64,000 bases of DNA, taken from assembly GCF_014873915.1 (NCBI RefSeq), contig NZ_JADBEJ010000001.1, positions 372,001 to 436,000 on the forward strand, in the 5' to 3' direction. The position numbers and the translations under genes were made by a program. Positions 1 through 9,055 of the stretch are shown here, in pieces; position 1 is the first letter of the stretch, and each line of letters opens with the position of its first letter. A model generated the notes under the pieces. It was given only the letters and a program-made list of their open reading frames with translations. It was not told the origin of the DNA and did not search any database. This DNA comes from Amycolatopsis roodepoortensis (lineage in GTDB: Bacteria; Actinomycetota; Actinomycetes; Mycobacteriales; Pseudonocardiaceae).

Positions 1-1181
<1,181 letters not shown>

Positions 1182-1194
1182 CCAGTCCCACGAC

Positions 1195-1253
1195 AAGCGC
1201 GTGAAGGCCCCCTTCCCTCGGCTCAGCCGAGGGAAGGGGGCCTTCACGCGCTT
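1195..1253. terminator. 29-bp perfect inverted repeat, bidirectional terminator
   Basis: Left arm 1195-1223 and right arm 1225-1251/1253 are exact reverse complements around a single central base at 1224. It lies between the converging aroG and WS/DGAT genes and its last bases enter the WS/DGAT stop codon. The core GAAGGCCCCCTTCCC resembles two other palindromes at 10397 and 23367. No U tract follows, as is usual for high-GC actinobacteria. Confidence 0.85.
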
Positions 1254-2560
1254 CAGTGAGCAGTGTCCAGCAGGCGCGAAGCCGACTTGAGCACGCCGTC
1301 CCGCAGCGAACCCACGTCCGAGACCGCCGCTCCGTTCGCCTGAAGTCCGATGTGGACCGAGTCGCGATAGGTCGCCACCGCGATCCCGACCGCCTGCCGC
1401 GGCGCCAGCGGCACGAACGGGTACACGCCGGAGACCTTCGCCCCGTCGAGGGTGAGCCGGTTGGGCGGCACCGGCACCGTGGTGATCACGAGGTCGAACA
1501 GCAGCGGCGCGGCCAGCCCGGCGGCCTTCGAGCCGAGCCGGTGCAGCATCGGCGGCATCCGGTCGGCGAGCAGCGGGAACGCGCCAGCGCCCCGGGCCGG
1601 GCCCGCCGCCTTGTTCCGGCTCATTTCGCGCTGGACAGCCAGCAGCCGCTCCACCGGATCGTCGAGACCGACCGGCAGCTCGCAGAGATAACCGGACAGC
1701 TTGTTCCCGCCGAGCTGCTCGGCGGACCGCCCGCGCACGCTGACCGGGATGAGCGCCCGCAGCGTCCGGTCGTCGGCCCGCTGACCGCGGTTGATCATCC
1801 AGTCGCGCAGCGCGCCGCTGAGGATCGCCAGTACGACGTCGTTCGCGGTCCCGCCGTGGGCCCGGCGGATCCGCCGGATCTCGGTGGTGTCCAGCCGGAC
1901 GAGGCCGAGCCGTCGCTCGGTCGACGGCGGCGCGCTGATCGGCGACAGCGGCGAACGGGTCGCGCGGACGACCGAAGACGCGATGCCTGCCTGGGCCAGC
2001 GTCGAGCCGACGGCCTCCTTGACAGCGTCCACAGGGGAGCGAGGCGCGGGCGGACCCGTCCCGCTGTGCCGACGCCTCGGCGCGCGGGGGAGTTCGTCGA
2101 GCAGGCCGACGGCGACCGCGTACGCGCCCGCCCCATCGGTGAGGGCGTGGTGCAGTTTCAGCAGCAGCGCGAACTCGCCGTCCGGCAGGCCGGTGACGAG
2201 ATGCAAGTCCCACAAGGGTTTTCCGGTGTCGAGCGGCCGTCCCATCCAGCGCGAGGCGTAGGCGGAGAGCGGGTCCGGTTCATACAGGGAGCTCAGGTGG
2301 TGATGTGAAATATGTTCACTGGCAACGAAATCCGGGTCCTCGGCCCAGGTGGCGGCGCCGGGCGGGAACAGCGCGGTGCGGGCGCGCTGACGAAGCTTGG
2401 GGAGCCTGGCCGCCCGTTCGGCGAGCAGCGTGGTCAGCTCGCGCGCGTGCACCTGCCCGTGCGGGCGGAAGGTGACCACCGCCCCCATGTGCATGGGCGT
2501 CGTTTCGCTTTCCAGGCAAAGGAAAGCGACATCGAGTGCGCTCAGCTGCAGGCCTGACAT
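1253..2560 (-). CDS. WS/DGAT-type wax ester synthase/diacylglycerol acyltransferase
   Basis: This is a 435-residue O-acyltransferase of the bacterial WS/DGAT family, which moves acyl groups from acyl-CoA to diacylglycerol or long-chain alcohols to make triacylglycerol or wax ester. The catalytic HHxxxDG motif is present as HHALTDG at residues 137-143. The N-terminal LSALDVAFLCLES, the PLWDLH motif near residue 115 and TANDVVLA are family features, and the length is normal. I start at the ATG at 2560 because GAAAGG sits seven bases upstream; an upstream start would add a non-conserved stretch. It stands alone, converging on aroG across a shared terminator. Substrate is not readable from sequence. 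Confidence 0.9.
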   Translation of the reverse strand: MSGLQLSALDVAFLCLESETTPMHMGAVVTFRPHGQVHARELTTLLAERAARLPKLRQRARTALFPPGAATWAEDPDFVASEHISHHHLSSLYEPDPLSAYASRWMGRPLDTGKPLWDLHLVTGLPDGEFALLLKLHHALTDGAGAYAVAVGLLDELPRAPRRRHSGTGPPAPRSPVDAVKEAVGSTLAQAGIASSVVRATRSPLSPISAPPSTERRLGLVRLDTTEIRRIRRAHGGTANDVVLAILSGALRDWMINRGQRADDRTLRALIPVSVRGRSAEQLGGNKLSGYLCELPVGLDDPVERLLAVQREMSRNKAAGPARGAGAFPLLADRMPPMLHRLGSKAAGLAAPLLFDLVITTVPVPPNRLTLDGAKVSGVYPFVPLAPRQAVGIAVATYRDSVHIGLQANGAAVSDVGSLRDGVLKSASRLLDTAH

Positions 2561-2786
2561 CAGTGACCTTTCTCGGTACTCCGGCGGCGATGGGCACAAC
2601 TGCACCAGCCTGACATGACGGGCGGGTGGTCGTCATGTTTCCTCGGCGCTAACTACCGCCGGTTTCACTCGAACGATGGGATCGCGTTCGGACATGGACC
2701 ACGGCTCTGCGACAGATGGTGGACAAGTGCGTCCCGGGGGGAACTCGTTGGCGGATCATCCGGGGAAACCGGCAGACTGCACCACC

Positions 2787-3296
2787 ATGACCGACGAACC
2801 GAAGCGTCCCGAACCGCCCCTCACCGGCGACGAGCGCACGCAGCTGAACGGCTTCCTCGACTTCCTCCGCGCCACGGTCGTGTGGAAGTGTTCCGGCCTC
2901 ACCGACGAGCAGGCCCGGCGGCCCCTCGTCCCCAGCGAACTGACCACCGTCGCCGGTCTGCTCGGGCATCTGACCCTCGTCGAGCAGTACTGGTTCAACG
3001 TGGTGCTCAACGGTCAGGAGGACGTCTGGAAGGAGGCGCTGGAGGCCGACCCGGACGCCGAGTTCCGGGTCGCCATGCAGACCCCGATCGAGCAGCTGAT
3101 CGCCGCCTACGAGGCCGAGTGCGAGCGGAGCCGCAAGATCGTCGCCGCGATGGGGCTCGACGACGAGGTCCCCTTCCGCGGCGATCGCAAGGTCAACGTC
3201 CGGTTCGTGGTCGCGCACATGATCGAGGAGACCGGCAGGCACGCCGGCCACCTCGACCTGCTGCGCGAGCTGACCGACGGTCTCACCGGGGAGTGA
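2787..3296 (+). CDS. DinB-like DUF664 family protein
   Basis: A 169-residue protein of the DinB/DUF664 fold, a four-helix bundle that in related proteins binds a metal through three His and sometimes uses mycothiol or bacillithiol. The helix with GHLTLVEQYWFNVVLNG near residue 55 and the later HMIEETGRHAGHLDLLREL segment match the family pattern and supply the candidate His ligands. The ATG at 2787 is chosen because MTDEPKRPEPPL is where family similarity begins; the open frame upstream looks non-coding. Its last 14 bases overlap the end of the convergent DUF1295 gene. Specific activity unknown. Confidence 0.8.
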   Translation: MTDEPKRPEPPLTGDERTQLNGFLDFLRATVVWKCSGLTDEQARRPLVPSELTTVAGLLGHLTLVEQYWFNVVLNGQEDVWKEALEADPDAEFRVAMQTPIEQLIAAYEAECERSRKIVAAMGLDDEVPFRGDRKVNVRFVVAHMIEETGRHAGHLDLLRELTDGLTGE

Positions 3297-4068
3297 CGCG
3301 GCGCGGGGGCAGCGGGAAGAACCCGCTGGTCCGCTCGACGTACGCCGCGTATCCCGGCCGGGAACGCCGCAAACCCTTCTCCAGCAAAGGTTTTCCGGTC
3401 CCCTTGGCCAGTGTGTACGTCATCGCGATCGGCGACAGGATCGTCGCCGCCCCCACCCAGCTCGAACACGCCAGCAGATACAGGCCCCACCACACGCACG
3501 CGTCACCGAAGTAGTTCGGATGCCGGGTGTAGCGCCACAGCCCGCTGTCGAGCACCTTCCCCTTGTTGACCGGGTCGGCTTTGAAACGCCGCAGCTGCTC
3601 GTCGCCGATCGTCTCGAACCCGAAGCCCACCAGCCACACCGCGACGCCGAGCCACGCCATCACCCCGAAGGTGCCGCCGTACATCGCGAACTGGACCGGT
3701 AGCGAGACGAACCAGAGCACTACGGCCTGGACCAGGTACACGCGGACGAAGAGCCTGAGCGCCGGGTTCTCCCCGGCGTTCTCCGCCATCCGCACGTAGC
3801 GCGGATCTTCGGGCAGCTTGTGGTTGCGCAGGTGGAGGTGGACGCCGAGACGCACGCCCCACACCGCGGTGAGCAGCGCGGTGACCACGCGCAGCGCGAC
3901 CGAACCGTCCCCGAGCGGCGCCGCGACCAGCGCGACGAGCGCGAAGCCCGGACCCCACAGCGTGTCGACGGTGTCGTACCGCTTCCGCCGCCGCGCGATA
4001 CCGAAGGTGACGACGAAGGCCAGCAGCGTCGCGCCCGCCGTGATCGCGAGGGTCCCGCCGAGGGGCAT
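3283..4068 (-). CDS. DUF1295 membrane protein (Rv0446c-like)
   Basis: A 261-residue polytopic membrane protein of DUF1295, related to steroid 5-alpha-reductase and isoprenylcysteine methyltransferase folds. About six hydrophobic segments are visible. The family signature lies in the C-terminal half: LWRYTRHPNYFGDACVWWG, with a conserved Glu-Lys-Arg and Tyr-rich end. The ATG at 4068 overlaps the stop of the upstream methyltransferase gene as TGATG and has GGAG eight bases before it, so translation is probably coupled; a GTG at 4077 is the alternative. It is the counterpart of Rv0446c in the M. tuberculosis sigK locus, so a role in modifying membrane acyl chains is inferred. Confidence 0.87.
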   Translation of the reverse strand: MPLGGTLAITAGATLLAFVVTFGIARRRKRYDTVDTLWGPGFALVALVAAPLGDGSVALRVVTALLTAVWGVRLGVHLHLRNHKLPEDPRYVRMAENAGENPALRLFVRVYLVQAVVLWFVSLPVQFAMYGGTFGVMAWLGVAVWLVGFGFETIGDEQLRRFKADPVNKGKVLDSGLWRYTRHPNYFGDACVWWGLYLLACSSWVGAATILSPIAMTYTLAKGTGKPLLEKGLRRSRPGYAAYVERTSGFFPLPPRRVTPR

Positions 4069-5348
4069 CAGGTCCACTCCCGGGTGGCGGGCAGCGCGCT
4101 CAGCCCCTCGCCGGAGGTACGGACCGCGAGGATCTGGTCCACGCCCATCCGGTTCTCCTCGAACGCGAGCGCCCCGCCGACCAGGTACAGCCGCCAGACC
4201 CGTGCGCCGGATTCACCAATCAGCGCGACGACGTCGTCCCAGTTGCTTGCGAGCGTCTTCTCCCAGGCCCGGACCGTCCGCACGTAGTGCTCGCGCAGCG
4301 CGTGGACGTCGCGGATCTCGAACCCGGCGGTCTCCAGGTGCCCGAGCGTGCGGCTCAGCGGCCGCATCGTCATGTCGGGGGCGATGTAGCGCTCGATGAA
4401 CGCGCCGCCGCCGGGGGCCACCGCGCCGCGGGACATCTGCTGCAGGACCAGCCGTCCGGTGGGCTTGAGCATCCGGTACAGCGTCCGCGTGTACTCGGGG
4501 TAGTTCTTCTCGCCGACGTGCTCACCCATCTCGATGGACGCGACGGCGTCGAAGGGCTCGTCGGCGAGCTCGCGATAGTCCTGCCGCCGGACCTCGACCC
4601 GTTCCTCCAGGTCGTGCTGGGCGAGGCGGGCGCGGACGTGTTGCCGTTGCTCCGCCGACAGCGTGATCCCGACGGCCTGGACGCCGTGGTGCTTCGCCGC
4701 GTGCACCAGCAGCGAGCCCCAGCCGCAGCCGACGTCGAGCAGCCGCATCCCGGGCCGCAGGCCGAGCTTCCGGCAAATAAGCTCGAGTTTGTCCCACTGG
4801 GCCTGTTCGACGCCGTACCCGTCCTCGTCGGAGGTCCAGTACCCGGTCGAGTAGGCCATCGATTCGTCGAGCAACAGCTGGTAGAAGGCGTTGCCGAGGT
4901 CGTAGTGGTGCGCGATGGCCGACTTGTCCCGGCGCAGGGTGTGCAGCTTCCCGGACAGCCGGGCCTCCTCGGCCGGTGGTTTGGGCGGCGGCCCGACGAC
5001 GCCGAGGCCCACCGCGAGCCGCAGCGCCCCGGCCCATTCGCGCGGGCCGAGCTTCGCGCCACGCGCGGCACCCGAACGGGTCAGCGCCCAGATCCGGCGG
5101 AATCCGTCGGCGAGGTCACCTTCGACGTCGAGATCACCTGACACGTACGCCCTGGCCAGACCCAATTCGCCGGGGGAGTAGAGGAGGCGGCGCAGCGCGC
5201 GCCGGTTGCGGAGGACCACGGTCGGGGCATCCGGCGGACCGGCGCGTACGCCATCCCAGGTACGCAGGCCGACCGGAAGGGAGCCGCCGAGGAGCCGCTC
5301 GGCGAACGGGGCTAGGCGGGACGCGGGACTGTTCGGCATAGTCGTCAT
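4068..5348 (-). CDS. ufaA1: cyclopropane-fatty-acid-synthase family methyltransferase (UfaA1-like)
   Basis: A 426-residue S-adenosylmethionine-dependent enzyme of the CFA synthase family, which methylates or cyclopropanates unsaturated acyl chains on intact phospholipids. The SAM-binding loop LLDVGCGWGSL, the IAHHYDLGNAFYQLLLD segment, SMAYSTGYW, IEMGEHVG and the C-terminal LREHYVRTVRAWEKTL are all diagnostic. The start at 5348 follows GGGAG; a second ATG at 5339 is possible. Rv0447c (UfaA1), its counterpart beside sigK in M. tuberculosis, has been linked to tuberculostearic acid (10-methylstearate) formation. Here it heads a two-gene arm with DUF1295, divergent from the FAD oxidoreductase arm, and the roughly 80-base gap should hold both promoters. 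Confidence 0.9.
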   Translation of the reverse strand: MTTMPNSPASRLAPFAERLLGGSLPVGLRTWDGVRAGPPDAPTVVLRNRRALRRLLYSPGELGLARAYVSGDLDVEGDLADGFRRIWALTRSGAARGAKLGPREWAGALRLAVGLGVVGPPPKPPAEEARLSGKLHTLRRDKSAIAHHYDLGNAFYQLLLDESMAYSTGYWTSDEDGYGVEQAQWDKLELICRKLGLRPGMRLLDVGCGWGSLLVHAAKHHGVQAVGITLSAEQRQHVRARLAQHDLEERVEVRRQDYRELADEPFDAVASIEMGEHVGEKNYPEYTRTLYRMLKPTGRLVLQQMSRGAVAPGGGAFIERYIAPDMTMRPLSRTLGHLETAGFEIRDVHALREHYVRTVRAWEKTLASNWDDVVALIGESGARVWRLYLVGGALAFEENRMGVDQILAVRTSGEGLSALPATREWT

Positions 5349-5426
5349 TCGCTCCCGGACCGGAAAGGGATGGGTCGGATGCCGCGCCGGTTCACGAGAT
5401 CCAATCCTCGCCCGATCCGGCTCCGA

Positions 5427-6703
5427 ATGCCTCATGTGCACACCAAAGGTCGACGCATCGGCGTCATCGGTAGCGGCGTGGCCGGTCTCACGGCCGCGTA
5501 CCTGCTGCAACGGCGTTACGAGGTACTGCTGTTCGAAGCCGACGACAGGCTGGGCGGGCACGCGCACACCCACGACGTCCCGAGCGCGCACGGCGGCACC
5601 GTCGGCGTCGACTCCGGGTTCATCGTGCACAACGAGCGTACCTACCCGAACCTGCTCCGCCTGTTCGCCGAACTGGGCGTCGCCACCCGCGACACCGAGA
5701 TGTCGATGAGCATCCGCTGCGACGGCTGCGGGCTCCAATACGCCGGTGCCAAGGGACTGACCGGCCTGTTCGCCCAGCCGCGCAACGTCGCACGCGGCAG
5801 GTATCTGCGGATGCTCGCCGACGTCAAACGCTTCCACCGGCACGCGAAGCGCGTCCTCGACGCGCCCGAGGCCGGAGACGTCACCCTCGGCGCGTTCCTC
5901 GCGATCGGCGGGTACACGAAGTACTTCGTCGACCATTTCATGCTCCCGGTCGTCTCGACCGTCTGGTCCGCCGACCGCACCGACACGCTGAAGTATCCCG
6001 CGCGGTACCTGTTCGAGTTCCTGCGCAACCACGGGATGCTGTCGGTCGGCGGGTCACCGAGGTGGCGCACCGTCGTGGGAGGCTCGCGCGAGTACGTCCA
6101 ACTCGCCGCCAAGCAGCTGACGGCCGTGCACCTGTCGACGCCGGTCCGCTCGGTGAAGCGCACCGCCAGGGGGGTCGAGGTCCGCGACGACGCCGACACG
6201 CGGCATCGGCTCGACAAGGTCGTCCTGGCCACGCACGCGGACCAGGCGCTGAAGCTGCTCGCTTCGCCGACCGAGGCCGAGCGCGAGCTCCTCGGCTCGT
6301 TCCGGTACTCCAGCAACGAGGCGTGGCTGCACACCGACACCGGCGTGCTCCCGACGGCGGAATCGGCGCGGGCGGGCTGGAACTACGCCACCCCGTTCTG
6401 CGGTGCCGGCCACGGCGCGGTCCAGGTGTCCTACGACATGAACCGCCTGATGCGGCTCGACGAACCGACCGGCTACGTCGTCACGCTCAACCGGGCGCCG
6501 TGCCCGACGCCGGTTCGGTGCTGGCCAGGATGACCTACGAGCACCCCGTCTACACCCCGGCATCCGTGGCTGCCCAGCGTCGGCTGGGCGAGCTGAACGA
6601 CGACACGGTCGCCTTCGCCGGCGCGTACCACGGCTGGGGGTTCCACGAGGACGGCTGCGCGTCCGGCGTGCGCGCCGCCGAGAACTTCGGGGTGCGCTGG
6701 TGA
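5427..6703 (+). pseudogene. FAD-dependent amine-oxidase-like oxidoreductase (Rv0449c-like), single-base frameshift
   Basis: The N-terminal GVIGSGVAGLTAAYLLQ dinucleotide-binding fold followed by LFEADDRLGGHAHTHDV marks a flavin amine-oxidase-like NAD/FAD protein, a family that acts as acyl-chain desaturase (UfaD) in Rhodobacter furan fatty-acid synthesis. The frame from 5427 is intact to about base 6497, then runs into a stop at 6531-6533. The conserved C-terminus, from VLARMTYEHPVYTP to FAGAYHGWGFHEDGC, continues in the next frame to a stop at 6701-6703. Adding one base near 6491-6499 would restore a protein of about 425 residues whose stop overlaps the downstream GTG. It is either a recent null mutation or a sequence error. 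The start is uncertain; ATG 5379 has a better ribosome site. Confidence 0.85.
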
Positions 6704-7437
6704 CCGTCATGGCCGTGCTCTACGACTCCACGGTGGCGCACGTCCGGCGCGCCGATCCGCCGATCTCGTTCGCCCACCGGATCTACCTGTGGTTCGTCGA
6801 CCTCGATGTGCCGCCGAAGCTGCCGTGGTGGTTGCGCCCCTTCGCCCGCTTCGATCCGCGAGACCACTTCGCGCCCGGGGACACCTCCAGTATCAGGTCC
6901 AAATTGGACCGCTGGCTCGCGGCGCGCGACGTCGACCTCCGCGGCGGCCGGGTGCTGATGCTGGCCGGGGCGCGGATGCTCGGCCACAACTTCAACCCGA
7001 TCACCCTGTACTGGTGCCACCGGCCCGGCGGGGAGCTCGAATGCGTCGTCGCCGAGGTCCACAACACCTACGGCGGCAGGCACGCGTACCTCCTTCGGCC
7101 CGACGCCGACGGGAACGCCTTCGCGGACAAGGAGTTCTACGTCTCGCCGTTCCAGTCGATGGACGGCGAGTACCGCATGGAGGTGCCGAGGCCCGGGTCG
7201 CTGCTCTCGGTCAAGATCGCCCTCCGTCACGACGGGCGGACGCCGCTGACCGCGTCACTGCGCGGGGTGCGGCGGCCCGCCACCGCCGGGTGGCTGGCGC
7301 ACATGCTGATCACCCGCCCGCTCATGCCGTATCGGGTCTCCGCGCTGATCCGGCGGCATGGCGTCAAACTGTGGTTGAAGAAGGCGCCGATCACCCAGCG
7401 GACGCCGCGGACGGCCGGAGGCACGCTTGATGGATGA
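6700..7437 (+). CDS. DUF1365 family protein (Rv0448c-like)
   Basis: A 245-residue DUF1365 protein. Visible family marks are VAHVRRADPPISFAHRIYLW at the N-terminus, RVLMLAGARMLGHNFNPITL in the middle and EVHNTYGGRHAYLL; the end has a hydrophobic TRPLMPYRVSALI stretch. DUF1365 genes almost always sit beside FAD oxidoreductase and CFA-synthase-like genes, and act in modification of phospholipid acyl chains; the exact reaction is not settled. The GTG at 6700 overlaps the restored stop of the FAD gene as GTGA, and its own stop overlaps the sigK start, so the four-gene arm reads as one coupled operon. Confidence 0.88.
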   Translation: MTVMAVLYDSTVAHVRRADPPISFAHRIYLWFVDLDVPPKLPWWLRPFARFDPRDHFAPGDTSSIRSKLDRWLAARDVDLRGGRVLMLAGARMLGHNFNPITLYWCHRPGGELECVVAEVHNTYGGRHAYLLRPDADGNAFADKEFYVSPFQSMDGEYRMEVPRPGSLLSVKIALRHDGRTPLTASLRGVRRPATAGWLAHMLITRPLMPYRVSALIRRHGVKLWLKKAPITQRTPRTAGGTLDG

Positions 7438-8038
7438 ATCGGCACGCCCGCGCCGGATGGCGCCCGTTCCCGGCGACGGTGAACCGGCCGGACCGACGGC
7501 CGAGGATCTGCTCGTCCGGGTCGCGAAGGGCGACGAGCGCGCCTTCGACGCCTTGTACGACCGGCTCGCCGGCCCGGTCCTCGGCCTCGTGCGGCGGATC
7601 CTCCGTGACGCCGCGCAGTCCGAAGAGGTCACCCAGGAGGTCATGGTGGAGCTGTGGCGCACGGCCACGCGCTACTCCCCGGAGCGGGGGAGCGCGCTGA
7701 ACTGGGCCATGACGCTCGCGCACCGCCGCGCCGTCGACCGCGTCCGCTCGGCGCGCGCCAGTTCGGATCGCGAGGTCAAGGCGACCTTCGAGGCCGCCCG
7801 CGCCCGGCCGTTCGACGAGGTGGCCGAGGCCGTCGCGGCCCGCTGGGAACGTTCGCAGGTGCGCCGCTGTCTTACGACCTTGACCGAGCTGCAACGGGAA
7901 TCCGTGCTGCTCGCCTACTACCAGGGCTACACCTATCGCGAGGTCTCGGAAGTGCTGCAGACCCCGCACGGGACCATCAAGACGCGGCTCCGGGACGGCC
8001 TGATCAGGCTCCGGGACTGTTTGGGGGTGACGGCATGA
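7430..8038 (+). CDS. sigK: ECF sigma factor SigK
   Basis: A 202-residue extracytoplasmic-function sigma factor with only regions 2 and 4. Region 2 covers roughly residues 25-95, with AFDALYDRLAGPVLGLVRRI, SEEVTQEVMVELWRTA and ALNWAMTLAHRRAVDRVR. Region 4 is near residues 140-195, ending in YTYREVSEVLQTPHGTIKTR. The AHRRAVDRVR box and overall layout match mycobacterial SigK closely. The ATG at 7430 has GGAGG eight bases upstream and overlaps the DUF1365 stop. The anti-sigma gene overlaps its stop as ATGA. Placement at the end of the lipid-modification arm implies it controls its own operon and the divergent methyltransferase arm. Confidence 0.93.
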   Translation: MDESARPRRMAPVPGDGEPAGPTAEDLLVRVAKGDERAFDALYDRLAGPVLGLVRRILRDAAQSEEVTQEVMVELWRTATRYSPERGSALNWAMTLAHRRAVDRVRSARASSDREVKATFEAARARPFDEVAEAVAARWERSQVRRCLTTLTELQRESVLLAYYQGYTYREVSEVLQTPHGTIKTRLRDGLIRLRDCLGVTA

Positions 8039-8805
8039 CCATGCCCGAGATGCACACGCTCACCGGCGCCTACGCCGTCGACGCGCTGTCCGATGTGGAA
8101 CGTGCCCAGTTCCAGCGGCACCTCGCCGAATGCGCGTCGTGCGCGCAAGAGGTCCTCGAACTGCAGATGACCGCGACCCGGCTCGGCGCCGCGCTGGCCG
8201 AGGACCCGCCGCCGGAACTCAAACGCCGCGTGCTCGCCGAGGCGATGGCGACCAGGCAGCAGCCGCCGATGACGCGGTTCGGCGCCGGGGAGCGCGTCAA
8301 GGACCGGCGCCGCGCCCCGCGCTGGGCGATCGCCGCGGTCGCGGCGGCGGTCGTCGGGCTGGCGGGCACCGCCGTGTTCGGCGGGATCGCCTACGACAGC
8401 CACTCGCGGCTGACCGCCGTCCGGGAGCAGGCGTCGCAGTACGCGGAGCGGTACGCCCCGGTCGCCGACGTCCTGTCGGCCGCCGACCTCCGCACCGGGC
8501 ACGCCGAGACCTCGGCGGGCGGCGGAGGGACCGTGATGATGTCGCGCGCGAAGGACCGGCTGGTGTTCATGGCGGCGCGGCTGCCGAAGAACGAACCAGG
8601 CCGGATCTACCAGGCCTGGCTCATGTACCCGGGCACCGCGCCCAAACCCGCCGGGCTCATTCCCGGTGGTCAGGACGGTGCGCTGCTGGTCGCCGAAGGA
8701 ATCGGCGGCGCCGAGAAGTTCGCGCTCAGCGTCGAACAGGAGGGCGGATCACCGACCGGGACGCCGTCGAAGGACGTCGTCATGGTCATGTCGATGCCCA
8801 CCTGA
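8035..8805 (+). CDS. rskA: anti-sigma-K factor RskA
   Basis: A 256-residue membrane-anchored anti-sigma factor that holds SigK until released by regulated proteolysis. The N-terminal cytoplasmic domain begins with [22 protein letters not shown] and carries an HLAECASC zinc-type His-x3-Cys-x2-Cys motif at about residues 24-31. A single transmembrane helix lies around residues 98-120. The exported C-terminal RskA domain includes [20 protein letters not shown]. The ATG at 8035 overlaps the sigK stop and has a G-rich site upstream. It is somewhat longer than the M. tuberculosis protein. It ends the operon; a 250-base gap with the ftsZ promoter follows. Confidence 0.92.
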   Translation: MTMPEMHTLTGAYAVDALSDVERAQFQRHLAECASCAQEVLELQMTATRLGAALAEDPPPELKRRVLAEAMATRQQPPMTRFGAGERVKDRRRAPRWAIAAVAAAVVGLAGTAVFGGIAYDSHSRLTAVREQASQYAERYAPVADVLSAADLRTGHAETSAGGGGTVMMSRAKDRLVFMAARLPKNEPGRIYQAWLMYPGTAPKPAGLIPGGQDGALLVAEGIGGAEKFALSVEQEGGSPTGTPSKDVVMVMSMPT

Positions 8806-8957
8806 TCTTCGCTCTTACCAGGCCGCCGTTCGCCGCCGCGACCGGGTCTCGCTCTTGCGCCCGCGAACATGTTGTGGCAAAACACCTTTGCGACACACGG
8901 CGTGGCTACTGGATTCGAGCCAGCCTGGTGCATACCGTCCTGCTTCAACGTCGGCAG

Positions 8958-8988
8958 TTGACATAACTCTCAATCTGAACTTCAGCTC
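8958..8988 (+). promoter_or_regulatory. candidate ftsZ promoter element
   Basis: TTGACATAACTCTCAA at 8958-8973 lies about 95 bases before the ftsZ start and matches the kind of TTGACA-containing element found before ftsZ in related actinobacteria. A clear -10 hexamer is not evident. The rest of 8806-9055 holds no open gene and no recognisable ftsQ remnant. Confidence 0.5.
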
Positions 8989-9055
8989 GAGGGTTCGGCA
9001 CAGGCTCAGCGACCGGCGGGCAGCACGAGCACACACGATCAGGAAGGCGGCTCCG

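Noticed and set aside
6700..6703. Programmed frameshift in the FAD gene
   Set aside because: No slippery heptamer or downstream structure is seen near the shift; a deletion or sequencing error is more likely.
8806..9055. Remnant of ftsQ
   Set aside because: None of the three forward frames in this gap gives a recognisable FtsQ end; only the promoter element is visible.
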